Assembly (NCBI GenBank): GCA_022497155.1
Contig: MU385713.1
Coordinates: 186,001 to 250,000, forward strand
Reading direction: 5' to 3'
Origin: Whalleya microplaca
Taxonomy: Eukaryota > Ascomycota > Sordariomycetes > Xylariales > Xylariaceae
Length of the DNA: 64,000 nucleotides
The notes below the pieces were generated by a model. The model was not told the origin of the DNA. It worked only from the letters and a program-made list of their open reading frames with translations, and ran no database searches. A program made the translations under genes and the position numbers. Of this stretch, positions 32,995-43,221 are shown in pieces. Numbering within the stretch: position 1 is the first letter of the stretch; each line of letters opens with the position of its first letter.

Positions 32995-35811
32995 CTACAC
33001 CACCTTCAGCGTACCCGTTCTGCCGGGCACCAGGTTATACGACGCCTTGCGTTGCGAGGACTCGCGCTCCCTTTCTCTAGGGCGGCCGCGCTCTAGGTTA
33101 TCCCGACCACTTGCGCCATCTCTTGTCCTAGGTGAACGAATACTCGCACCCTCGCCTAGCAGGCCCGGCAACAACGGCACAGGTGGTATTTCTCCCGCAC
33201 GCGGAGACATCGGTGGGGGTGCACCTGCACTCTTACTGCGTGTCCTCGAGAGCGGCAGTGGGGCGGAGTTCGGAGGGCGGCGTAGAGTGCTTCGTGGAGG
33301 GGGTTCGAGAGAACCGTGCCCGTTGCTGGGCTTACTCGAATTCGGAACCGTTATCAAATCGATTAGATGGTGCATGCCTTCGGGTGCTTTGATGCCACGT
33401 CCCGTCTTGTCTTTCGACCACTGTGGGGCTTCCTGGAAGGTTGGCTCCAAGCTCACGAGGGGCTTGGGGCGCTCGCGGCGGTTCGAGTGTGATAAACCTG
33501 TTGGTTGCGATGAGAGAGGATGAGGATGTTCGTTTGCAAGGAATTTGCGAGTTAAGGGAGGAGGTGGAGGGCAGGAAGATTCAGAACGTGATGATTTACG
33601 TCTGTGTATGACCCCTGAGGAGGTGCTTGGTCGAGCCGTACTGGTGCTGCGCTGCTTTGCGGTATGCTCAAGCGCTGATGGGAACCATGAAGGCGAGTCG
33701 GGTTTCTGAGGTAGCGTTTCTGGTCTCTTGTTCAAAAGGGAAGGACCGTCAGTGAATGCTTCGTCTCTAGTAGGTCGTCGCCCTCGACCTGTGCTTTCGG
33801 TTTCGCTTTGAGCTTGCTTGCGTTCATCATACCCATCTCCAAGCAAGCCAGTGCCGGTGAAGCCTTCGTCACTGGGTGATGTGATGGTATCTATTAGCTT
33901 TCGGTCATTCTTTCTGTCGTTGACTTCGGGTTTGAATTGCGAGGGGATCTCCTTCGGCATAGTCGACACGTCCGTTTCTGGAGGCAAAAAGTCTTTGCCA
34001 AACTGAGAGAGCCTTTTATCGAAACGCTTCATGTCGAGAAGTGGTTCAAACTCGCCGATGGAATACGGAGTCTCATCTACTGATATCCGAAGACGGTGAC
34101 CATCCATAGCAGCTACGTTGGCAGATTTCTTCGGTGTATGCTTGATCGGTGCAATCTGAGGCGGCTTCTCGTCCGTCTTCGGGATTGAAACCTTCGTCAC
34201 TTTCTTAGGTGGCGGTCTCCGATCTACCAGGTACCAACTGCGCCAGCCGTGTACCTTTTCTTTGAACTGGGCCGCAACCTTAGGATCCTCTGTGCAGAAA
34301 TACTGGACATAGTTTTCGGTATTCACAAACAGCGTGGTCTTCTCCTGACTTTTTACCGCAAAACAATATCGCTTTGGAGGCTTGAGATGCCTGCGCATTT
34401 GCGATTCCGTAGGCACGTAAATATCATAATCCGACAATCGACATAGGCTTGCAGTGTCCTTGTCCGTTGTGTTGGCATTCGGCTTCTTCGCGCTAAGGAT
34501 CTGTCCATTGTCGAGCAGTGTGATCCATCTCTTGTTCCATTTCCCCGGACGATTCGAATGATACATATACAACTGAAATCCCGAGGGTGGCTGTTCGCTC
34601 TTTGGCACCGAGGCTATATCTAGATCCCAATCCTGTTCCTTAGACTCGGATATTGTGACCACCAGTTGATTTTGTGTATCCCGATCCCAGGAATTCATAA
34701 CATCCCGAATGCGTTCGTAACGCCTGATACGGCGCTCGAGACCTAGCATGCCGTAGGTCTCTGTAACGACACAATTCGCTGGGCTGATCTCGAGATCATA
34801 GCTCATCAACTTGGAAGTTCGGAAGAGTATGTCGACCGGCGTCGTTTCCGGTATGACTTCCATAGTGAAGGTGTGCTGCCTACAGCGAACCATAACGTTT
34901 CGTTCTCCAGCATTGATCGCAGAAGCCGGCGCATCGGTCTGAGGCACGATGCCTTTGCCACCCGGCTGAATGTTGGCTGACATCGTTCTCGTCCGCTCGA
35001 AATTGATCGGGCGATTACTGAAGTCAACAGAGTTATTCAATGAGGATGCGGGAGACATCATAGGCGACATTCCTTCTTTATTCTTCCGGCCTTTAGTCAG
35101 GAAAGCAAACTTCTCTATCACGGGGCTTCTGGGCTTGTGCATCTGGAACGTAGACCTTTGGGTATTCGCCAGTTCGGTCTCGAGCCTTTGAAGCTCCTTT
35201 TCCTTCTGCTCAGCTAATATACGGTGAGCCTCGGCATCTAACTGCGTAACCTCTCCCGTATGTCTTGCTGCCTCCTCTTCTTCGGTATATCTCCTCCGCC
35301 GTCCATCTCGGCTCGCAAGCCTCCGCCGTTGATTCTCATCGCTTGCCGTGCTAGGCCGACGCTGGCTGTCCATTGTGCTTCGACGCAAATGACTCCGTGT
35401 CGTGTCGGTATGGCGCAGCTGGCGTGGCGGAGGAGGTTCGTGTGAGATCGCGGGGCCATCGCCCTCCTTTTGTGTCGTATGGCCAGTCTTTATCTGGCGT
35501 GGTATAACTGGGACAGGGGGTAGTGCTGGCTCCCCTGAAGGCTGTGGATCGGGATTAATTTTTGGGGTTGCATCGCCGTTGATAGAAACGCTATTAGCCC
35601 GCCTTCGGTAGCGAGACATGGATCGAGCAATAGTGTTTCCTGATACGGCTCCCGACTGACCGCCGTCTTGTCCATTTTGAGAAACCATGGTGTTCACTAC
35701 ATTCGAGGTCATAGAAATGCTCTTATTCCTCAGACTTCGAAGCTTCCAATTCTCTCTACCCTTCAGGGACTGGTCAGTGTTCGCTGGCGCATTGACCGGA
35801 ATGGTGCCCAT
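32995..35811 (-). CDS. RA-PH domain adaptor (MRL/Grb7-like architecture)
   Basis: A single-exon gene for 938 residues. Residues 1-290 are basic, Ser/Arg-rich and contain a Glu/Gln-rich coiled-coil stretch (EAHRILAEQKEKELQRLE). A Ras-association-like ubiquitin fold begins near 304 (VMVRCRQHTFTMEVIPE) and runs to about 390. A PH domain follows at about 407-528 (from GFQLYMYH through WNKRWITLLDNGQ to WRSWYL). The C-terminal 400 residues are disordered, rich in Ser/Pro/Arg with polyproline stretches (PPPPPLTRKF, EPPPRSTLRRPP), possible SH3 ligands. The RA-then-PH order resembles the metazoan MRL and Grb7 families; in fungi such proteins are expected to link Ras-type GTPases to membranes and polarity, but the role here is inference. 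The domain calls are good, the function unknown. Confidence 0.8.
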   Translation of the reverse strand: MGTIPVNAPANTDQSLKGRENWKLRSLRNKSISMTSNVVNTMVSQNGQDGGQSGAVSGNTIARSMSRYRRRANSVSINGDATPKINPDPQPSGEPALPPVPVIPRQIKTGHTTQKEGDGPAISHEPPPPRQLRHTDTTRSHLRRSTMDSQRRPSTASDENQRRRLASRDGRRRRYTEEEEAARHTGEVTQLDAEAHRILAEQKEKELQRLETELANTQRSTFQMHKPRSPVIEKFAFLTKGRKNKEGMSPMMSPASSLNNSVDFSNRPINFERTRTMSANIQPGGKGIVPQTDAPASAINAGERNVMVRCRQHTFTMEVIPETTPVDILFRTSKLMSYDLEISPANCVVTETYGMLGLERRIRRYERIRDVMNSWDRDTQNQLVVTISESKEQDWDLDIASVPKSEQPPSGFQLYMYHSNRPGKWNKRWITLLDNGQILSAKKPNANTTDKDTASLCRLSDYDIYVPTESQMRRHLKPPKRYCFAVKSQEKTTLFVNTENYVQYFCTEDPKVAAQFKEKVHGWRSWYLVDRRPPPKKVTKVSIPKTDEKPPQIAPIKHTPKKSANVAAMDGHRLRISVDETPYSIGEFEPLLDMKRFDKRLSQFGKDFLPPETDVSTMPKEIPSQFKPEVNDRKNDRKLIDTITSPSDEGFTGTGLLGDGYDERKQAQSETESTGRGRRPTRDEAFTDGPSLLNKRPETLPQKPDSPSWFPSALEHTAKQRSTSTARPSTSSGVIHRRKSSRSESSCPPPPPLTRKFLANEHPHPLSSQPTGLSHSNRRERPKPLVSLEPTFQEAPQWSKDKTGRGIKAPEGMHHLIDLITVPNSSKPSNGHGSLEPPPRSTLRRPPNSAPLPLSRTRSKSAGAPPPMSPRAGEIPPVPLLPGLLGEGASIRSPRTRDGASGRDNLERGRPRERERESSQRKASYNLVPGRTGTLKVV

Positions 35812-37992
35812 TTTGAATCCTTTCGTAATCGTTAGGGTGAATCCTTTTGGGACAAGTCCACTAAAGCGATATCAACAATGTCGAGATGATCAATACCGGT
35901 AGCACACGTGAGTGCGAGCCGCGCCGCTGGGCAAATAACACCGTAATAATGCCCAGGAAGGTGTGCAAAGTGCCAGGAGGGTGCGATAGATCGGGTGGGG
36001 ATGATCTTAACATGTACGGATTAATCTCCACGAATTGATGTGTTCGCTAGAGATGGCGCGACAATTGACGGCGCGATACTTGATAGCATAGATAGTCGCG
36101 CTACGCTAGATCCGTAGATATAATCTCTTCTGCTACCTTTGCGACTTGCTCCTCGTCAATCGTGAGTAGTGAGTGCCTTGTCCTATGTCGCGATAACCAC
36201 TCGACGCTGACTGCCTTCGAATCACTATCATGGATCAAGCTGTTGGTTAAACGAGTCAACCAAGGAATCAAATTGGTATATTGGCGGAAGAAAAATACGG
36301 GCTGACCAAGGTGAGAGGCCAGGATGCCAGGGCACGTACGGGATGCTCACCGGACTCCCTGCCCTTCTGGGCATGTGGAGTAATTATAGCGACAATGTTT
36401 CGCTGGCTGGCATGACGGACAGAAATAATGATGTGTCGCAGCATGCAGGGTCAAGACAAGGGATCCCGCATGGCCTAAAGTAGCCACTGGCTACCAATGG
36501 CCCAGGCACGAAAAGCCAAGTTTGCAAATCGGCAATGTATCTGCCAACTCCACGCGGACCCCCAATTACAATCTGGTAGTCTGGGATCCTAGCTCTAACC
36601 TTACATGCGTAAGTAGGCACGTAGGCGGGTACGTATTGTACATGGAAGGCCAATACATCGCGATATTGTTTGTGGCTTCAATGTTATTTGGCGGCGCTGA
36701 ATATATGCGTCAACACCTGTATTTTCTCTGATAGGAGCATGTAGTCCAGGACCAGATTCCCGTGCCAGTGAATCAGCCAAGCATTTGGAAGGCGATGGCG
36801 CAAGTCTATCTGACATGTGGCCGCCCGACTCCTCTCCACTGGTAGGTTTAGGACGACAGCGGTCCGCGCAGCCACTAGGACTAGGACTAGGACAAAGAAA
36901 CATTCCGAAACTTAATTGACTTCAATCATTCCGACCTGATGAGTACCTTAGGAAGCAGTGATACCTGGAATTGTCAATATTCTCGGTATGATGGCACAGT
37001 TTCGGGATAAGACACGCGATGCCAGCTAGAGTCAGCTGGAGAATACAGCCATGTGCGTGAACATGACTGTCTATTCAAGACTGCCGGTTCTTTTAAGCGT
37101 AAATTCGGAGCTTTTTAAAAATAACTAACAGCATAAAAGCTTGCGATTTGTTGGTTCTGCGCCTTGTTCGGGACGGTGTATGTACTACGTAGAGATAGGA
37201 TCTGTGCGTAGTTGACAACTCCTTGCGGCAGATCATCAAATGCACTGACCAAGCAGCCCTGGCAGCTGAGTCATCATTTGCCGAATCACAACTGAAGCGT
37301 TCATAAAGTGAGGCAAAAAGCCACGACACAAGTGTCACTTATCATAAAGTATTTAGAGTAAGAGTTCAGAAGAGTCATTGAAAATTCTGTACTCAGTGGG
37401 AGAAAGTCGAAATCCATTTTATCAGCTTCAAGCTATTTGTGGATTAAAATGATCACTTTTCAAAGCATTACCTAAGGTTAGGTAGGTACCTGCACTCCGC
37501 TATATCTATCTGATATATGAGGGCCAATATTAGAAGATCTCTTGAATACTGAACGAATTGCGAGGTGTCTATTGACAATGCCCTTTAGCTAGGTAGCTTT
37601 TCTTGTAGGTTGATGGCCCCATGCATTACAAACCTTCAAGGATTCTCACCAAGTATCTCAATCGAAATCATGACGAAACTGAACAAAGCATCAATATAAT
37701 TGACCACGCACATTCAAATGTCAATAACGGTTCTGGGCACTGTGGCGCTTCCCAGAGTATCATTAAGGCTAGTGACTACATGTATGTATGTACGTAGCTT
37801 ACGAGGTTCGAGTTGCCCTTGTAACCCCCTGACAATCTCAAAGCGTAGACACCATAGATTACTACGTAGTAAATCGATAAGCTGCAAATATACGAGAATG
37901 GCATGCCGAAATACTTTTTTATAAGATTTGCCCAAATGACAATATCGACAATCGCTAAGCTTGCGTGAATGTGAGACAATGTTTCACACCTC
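35812..37992. other. 2.2 kb intergenic region
   Basis: Upstream of the RA-PH gene and downstream of the MAT2B-like gene. Frames are short and without domains; I see nothing else in it. Confidence 0.55.
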
Positions 37993-39096
37993 TCATTTCC
38001 TAAATGCTCTGACATTCCACCTCCACCAACCAGTGAAGTCTTGGGTCGACACGTCAATACCCAGATCTTTCAAAGCCCGCGTGCTGAGGTGGCAATCGTA
38101 CGGCCTCTGAACCGCAGCGTTGGGATCGTTCCCCTCGGTATTAGGCTCAATGGCCGCAATCGACAGTCCCATAATCTCCCCGAAATGCTGGCATATCTCG
38201 TACTTAGTGAACTTGTCTTCCGAGGTGAACTGCAGGATCTGAGGCAGTGCCGATCGGTCATCGGAACCCAAATATTTGACAGAAACATCTGCGCGACGGT
38301 CAGCAATAAAGATATCTAAATATAGCACCTCCGTAATTAGACAGAGAGCTGAACACAACAGGGGCAACATACCGTGGCACACGCGCCCTACGTCCTCGGT
38401 ATTAGTCGGATAGCGCAGAGCCCAGTGGTCCATTTTTATCTTAGCCCCCGGTTCCTGAGCTTTCCAGACGGTTTCCAAGAGCACGTTGACAGCACTCTCC
38501 GTTGGCATCTCTGCATCGCCATAGAGCACAGGGACGCGCAGAACTACCCCAAGCCCTTGCTTCCCAGCTCCCTTGAACTCCTCTAATACAGCAAACTCGC
38601 CGTCTAACTTAGTCTGCCCATACAGGTTTGTTGGCTGTGGCTTTGCATCTGCTTCGTATGGTGCATCTCCCGGTTTGCCGGGGAAGACATAATCGGTCGA
38701 TATGTAAATCAAGAAAATATCGCGGGCAGCACACAGAGACGCGAGGGTCCTGGTAGCGGCAACGTTCAACGCGCGGGTCCCCTCGGGGTCCTCGTCGCAT
38801 TTGTCTGGGAATCGATTTGCTGCGCAGTGTACGACGAGTCTTGGTCTGGAAGACAAAGTTCCATCAGCAAGAGATCGCGTGAATTAGACTCAATTGAAAA
38901 CAAAAACATGCCTGACTTTGTCCAGCGTAGCCTCAGCTTCAGACGCGTTGCTCAGATCGACCTTGAGGATCGTCAACCCGTCGGCGCGCGAGTAGCCAGT
39001 TCCTGTGACATTCCACTTGTTTCTCTCGAAGGCCCGTACGACCTGCCTACCAAGCAGGCCCGTAGATCCAGTCACCAATGCAGTCTTGTCAGGCAT
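37993..39096 (-). CDS. MAT2B/RmlD-like NAD(P)-dependent reductase
   Basis: Extended short-chain dehydrogenase of the RmlD-type family, which includes the regulatory beta subunit of methionine adenosyltransferase (MAT2B). Exons: 39096-38912, 38845-38373 and 38288-37993, giving 317 residues. The Rossmann glycine motif GSTGLLG is at residues 10-16, the STDYVF motif at 111-116, and the catalytic-type Y-x3-K (YGQTK) at 137-141. Intron 1 (38911-38846) needs a GC donor (AG|gcatgt) to give DKVRPRLVVHC; the GT alternatives break the frame. Intron 2 is 38372-38289 with donor gtatgt, a gctgac branch and acceptor gcag. Fungal homologues are usually annotated as NAD-dependent epimerase or MAT II beta subunit; which substrate applies here cannot be told. 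Confidence 0.85.
38846..38911 (-). other. GC-AG intron in the MAT2B-like gene
   Basis: A 66 nt intron with donor AG|gcatgt and acceptor ttccag. This pairing restores K-V-R-P-R-L-V-V-H-C, the conserved beta strand before the HCAA motif. GT sites at 38916 and 38907 give the wrong phase. Confidence 0.8.
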
Positions 39097-39489
39097 TTCT
39101 CGGTGTTGAAACCTTTAAAGACTAGTTGAAGGAAGATATGGAAGATAAGTATTGTTGACCTAGTTGAAGATAAAGCTTCAAGATAAAGCTCTCTTAATGA
39201 GGGGCATTTGTGGGTGATGTCAATGGCGGGGCTGCCCCTGGCCACATCCGCTGTGTGGATCTGACTTTACCCTGCCAGCCCTGCGAACTGGGGGAGTGGT
39301 TCAGGGGTCTTTCCCCCTGTAAAAGTGAAGTCATATTATATATATTTCCCAACTGTATAGATAGAATACTTCTATTATTATAAAACACGGCCGACTGATG
39401 CGACACAAATTGTAGTAGGGTTAGGTTTTGCTCGAAGAGCTATTGAAACGTTATGGTATGCCCGTCCATCGGTACTTCAGTTGACATAT
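39097..39489. other. 393 bp intergenic region
   Basis: Lies between the MAT2B-like start and the AIM6-like stop; it should carry the MAT2B-like promoter and the AIM6-like 3' UTR. A short repeated AAGATAAAGCT word is seen at about 39167-39190; nothing else stands out. Confidence 0.5.
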
Positions 39490-40772
39490 TCACCATTCCT
39501 TCTTAGAGGCACTTTTCAGATCGTCAACGTTTAGGATATCGGCACCCTCTTCCATAAGAGCATGCCAGACTTTATTTCTGAGGCCAATAGGCCAGCCAGG
39601 TGCCTCCCAGTATCGAGCCTTGAGTCCTCTCTTATGAGCCCCTTTGAGCTGACCGCGAATCGTACGCAGTTGCTTGTCGCTAAGACTGCCCCAAACGGTA
39701 CCCACTGTCTCCGCAAAGCTGACGCTTGCATATAAAGAATTGGTCGCGTCGTATTTGAAGGATTTGGCTGAGTCAGTTTCCTGGTTATCGGGATCTTCCC
39801 ACATGTCTCCGAGTGGTGCGTCGAAGAACACATCACGATACGTCGAGTTCTTTACCACCAGATCAAAGGGTGTATTTCCCGTGCCCACAACTGTTACTGG
39901 GCGCTCGTGGACAACTCCATCCTCAAAGTAGGTCAACCAGCCTCTGGATCTCAGAGGCTCCAATTGGGCGAGAACTGATGGCCAAATCTTCGCCCCATCG
40001 GTCTTAAAATCTACCAAAAGGATAACAGTTTGTTCGGGGTTGTAGTCGAACACGCCGCGTCGCGAGTCGTTGTAGAATTGCGTCTGCGGGTTTGTCTTGT
40101 TCAATAAACCTATCAGAGGATTCACGTAAAGAGACTGAAAGGTCCGATTTGGTGTCAACGCCGCGGTATCGTGTCCAACATAAAGTTGTGGATCGTCATC
40201 GAAGAGCCATACGTCCGCTTCGACTCCTATGCAGCCGGCATGGAGAGCCGAAAATAAAGGCACCTTGCGCCAGTAGTCATTATGTGAATGACACGGTATC
40301 GGCACTACATCTCGGAGGAAGTCTGTGGGATACCAAGCCAGGTCTTCTGTTCCCGTGCCTGGCTTTCCCCAATTGCTGAAGATCTTGTCCGGGTCATCTT
40401 CTATACCCCATAGACTTCTGGCTATGGAAAGAAGTAGATGTATGAGCAGTATAGCTGCCCTGAAGGAATCATCAGCATATCCAGCTGAGGACTGATGTAC
40501 CCCAGTGATGGCACTTACAGTATAACCAAACCCCATACACTACCGCAGGTAAAATGATCCCGCCAGCTTCGATTCCTTCGTTGGGACTGTTCTACCTTGT
40601 CCCTCGGCTCTGTGCTTGCTGTGCCAAGGTCCTCGTTCTCTTCGCCCCTACTGACGGGCATATATTCCTGTCCACGTTGCCGCTTCCACAGCTTACTGAG
40701 TGACATTTTTCCCTCGGAGCGTGAACCATTTGTCCGTTCCATGTTGCCGCCAAGATCCGGCTTGTTCTCCAT
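39490..40772 (-). CDS. AIM6: AIM6-like PLC-like phosphodiesterase, single-pass membrane protein
   Basis: Two exons (40772-40519, 40459-39490) encode 407 residues; the join CT|G gives LVIL-AAILL within a transmembrane helix at about residues 74-98. The lumenal part resembles the yeast AIM6 (altered inheritance of mitochondria 6) family, which has a glycerophosphodiesterase/PLC-like TIM-barrel fold. The signature HSHNDYW is at 142-148, and GVEADVWL gives the E-x-D metal-binding pair E165/D167; TVILLVDFK and the terminal ILNVDD strand also fit. His142, Asn145, Glu165 and Asp167 suggest a competent active site, but the family's substrate is unknown. I chose ATG 40772 because the frame extends upstream only to non-ATG codons. 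Divergent from the CCDC137-like gene. Confidence 0.85.
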
Positions 40773-41388
40773 CTCTACATAGACAGAATATCTTGAATGA
40801 GTTACTGGGGATATTTTCTTGTCAAATATCAATGAGGTGGCGTCTTATTATAGGTACGATCAATGTTCTGATTGAGTAGAAGCGTGACGTCAATGGGTGG
40901 AATGGATTATTCCTAAAATTAGAACGTGGACGATCGATGAGTGATACTGTGTAAGATTCAAGTACGAAAATGGAAATATATTGACATAGTTATACTGTAG
41001 TGATGCTTTGGAAACTAGATATTCATGTTTAAAATAATTACAGCAGATCGTTCAAGACAGGACTATGTTAGTCAGGTATTCAATATGTTCAATTAAAAAC
41101 GTGCAACAGAGGTCTTTGCTATTCGTTAGGGGAGTTCTGGTCTGGGGTTGGAGGTTGGTTGCTTCATTAGCCCCATTCCTTTCCCGTGGTGCCGAACACT
41201 GTAAACCGTGTGATTAGTCAGATCTGTGCTTTGGCCATGTGGGGATTGCTGCTCCACCTTTCCCCATACCCAAAATTTCTACGTAGAGTCCATAGAGTCT
41301 TGAAATTTTCAGTCGAGCCCGTCTGCTCGCCTATCGATATTGCAACTACATACGGAATATATGTATACTTTAACCCAGGCAGATCAAG
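40773..41388. promoter_or_regulatory. Divergent promoter region, AIM6-like and CCDC137-like genes
   Basis: 616 bp between two opposing starts, AT-rich, with no coding potential and no specific element I can name. Confidence 0.45.
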
Positions 41389-42412
41389 ATGCCTCACAAA
41401 CATACACGCCGTGAGAAAGATCTTTCTACGTGAGTGCAGCTACCCTTGGAAGAACTATTCCTGTCGCTCATATTGCTGCTATACTAGATTCGATCTACCA
41501 CCCACACAAATCGCGAAACCGCTGCCAGTGAAGTCACAAGCAGTGAAGTCGCAACCACAGAAAGGAGACGCACGAAAGCAGGAGTCAGGCCAGGCCTCCA
41601 AGGGTTTGAAGCGAAAGCGAGATGGCATAAAAAAGGACGATGCGCCCCGAGCGTTCAAGAGGCTAATGGCCTTTGCTGGAGGCAAGAAACCACGGTCTGG
41701 GCTTGATAATGGCGAAGAATCGAGCGGGAAGAAAAAGAAGAAGCAAACAACTGAGACGCCGGACATCGAGACCGAGACCAAGAAGGGCCCCGAGGTCCCT
41801 ACGATCCGGCCCGGCGAACGCATGTCTGAATTTGCAGCTCGGGTGGATGCTGCACTCCCAGTCAGTGGACTGATCAATAAATCAACCAGGAATGGCAAGG
41901 ATCCCTTGGGCTTGAAAACCCAGCGCACCAAGAAGGAGAGGAAGATGCACAAGCTGTACGACCAATGGCGAGAAGAAGAGCGGAAGATCAAGGAAAAGGA
42001 AGAGGAAGACCTAGAGCTGCAGGCAGAGAAAGAGCTGGAGGAGGAAGAACAGGGCGTCTCATGGAAACTTGCCTCTCAGGGCGAAGGCGCAGGGAAAAAG
42101 AAGAAAAAGGGCAAGCGATCGAGATATTTGGGTGAAACTGCCAACGGTGAAGAAGACCCTTGGGAAGCCCTGAAAAAGAAGCGTGGCGAAACGAGACCCG
42201 GTCTACATGACGTCGTCCAGGCGCCGCCTGAGTTCACTGCAAAGCCGCAAAAGAGGCTGACCGTTCGAGGGGCTGCCGTCGATATTGATGGGATTCCGAA
42301 GGCTGCGGGAAGCTTGAGGCGGAGAGAAGAGCTGCAAAGCGTCAGAACCGACCTCATTGCATCTTACCGGCAGATGATGAATGATAAACGACCGTCATTA
42401 CATACATCGTGA
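41389..42412 (+). CDS. CCDC137-like nucleolar coiled-coil protein
   Basis: Exon 1 (41389-41429) encodes MPHKHTRREKDLST and exon 2 (41488-42412) continues FDLPPTQIAKPLPV; the 58 nt intron has donor gtgagt and acceptor ctag. The product has 321 residues. It is very Lys/Arg/Glu-rich, with nuclear or nucleolar localisation-type clusters (GLKRKRDGIKK, GKKKKKGKRSR) and a long charged helix (about 165-215). Its conserved pieces resemble human CCDC137: a PTIRPGERMSEFAARVD segment near 118, a VVQAPPEFTAKP segment near 255 and a terminal REELQSVRTDLIASYRQM helix. CCDC137 is a nucleolar protein that binds a retinoic acid receptor in humans; a ribosome-biogenesis role in fungi is inference. The homology is from recalled motif order, not a search. 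Confidence 0.7.
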
Positions 42413-43221
42413 TTTCAGACGAGTTGCAGTTAATGTTTATAAGCGAAATACCCCTGTATACGAATCATGGCTCTGTAGCTTCTGCGTATATATAGATCCT
42501 GCTCTAGAACAGGCGCAAAGAAGAAACTTGCAACCATGGAAGACGCCCAGAATGTTGAATGGTACATGTGGAACGGACCTTCATTGCCACGTATCAAAAT
42601 TCAGCAAAAGGGTTGAATACGTCTGATTTCTCAAACACACTGCAGCATGGGATGCATTCTAGGTAGTCATGATGTGTTTTATGTGACACGACTCGTGCAC
42701 AGTAAGTAGACAAAGCGTCCTTACCTGCTCAGATGGAATCTGTATACAAAGTGTTGGAGAAAGACATTCACGTGATCTTCTAAATGTAATTCTCTTGGCA
42801 TTTAGGATCCATTAGCTCTCTGCTTTTCTATCGCATGCACCAAATAGATGAACACATGAAGGCATGACATCAACTTTCATTGCAACGAACCTACAGTGGC
42901 AGCTTGATAAACCTAGCAGCCTAGGTGAAGGTAAGCGGACTCGCGGCAAGTACCAACCCCGCGCCTGCCCGCGTTGACGACGCTTGTGTACCGAGAAACC
43001 TGTCCCCACCTGCCGCCGACTCACAACCTTAACAGTGGGACCTTCTCCACTACCCCTCCAGATTCTACAGCGAGCGAACTTGATTTTTCTTTCCACTCTC
43101 TTCATCGGTCGGCGTTTCTCAAGTCAATTCCCTGAAGCACCGACATTCGAGTCCTTTAGCGCCCAAATTTTGACCATCACCATTTTTTTCACTTTCCAAT
43201 GCTTCGAGGACTACGGGCAAC
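42413..43221. other. 809 bp intergenic region
   Basis: Lies between two plus-strand genes. The final 250 bp are CT-rich and should carry the TFC3 promoter and 5' UTR. No other feature is visible. Confidence 0.5.
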
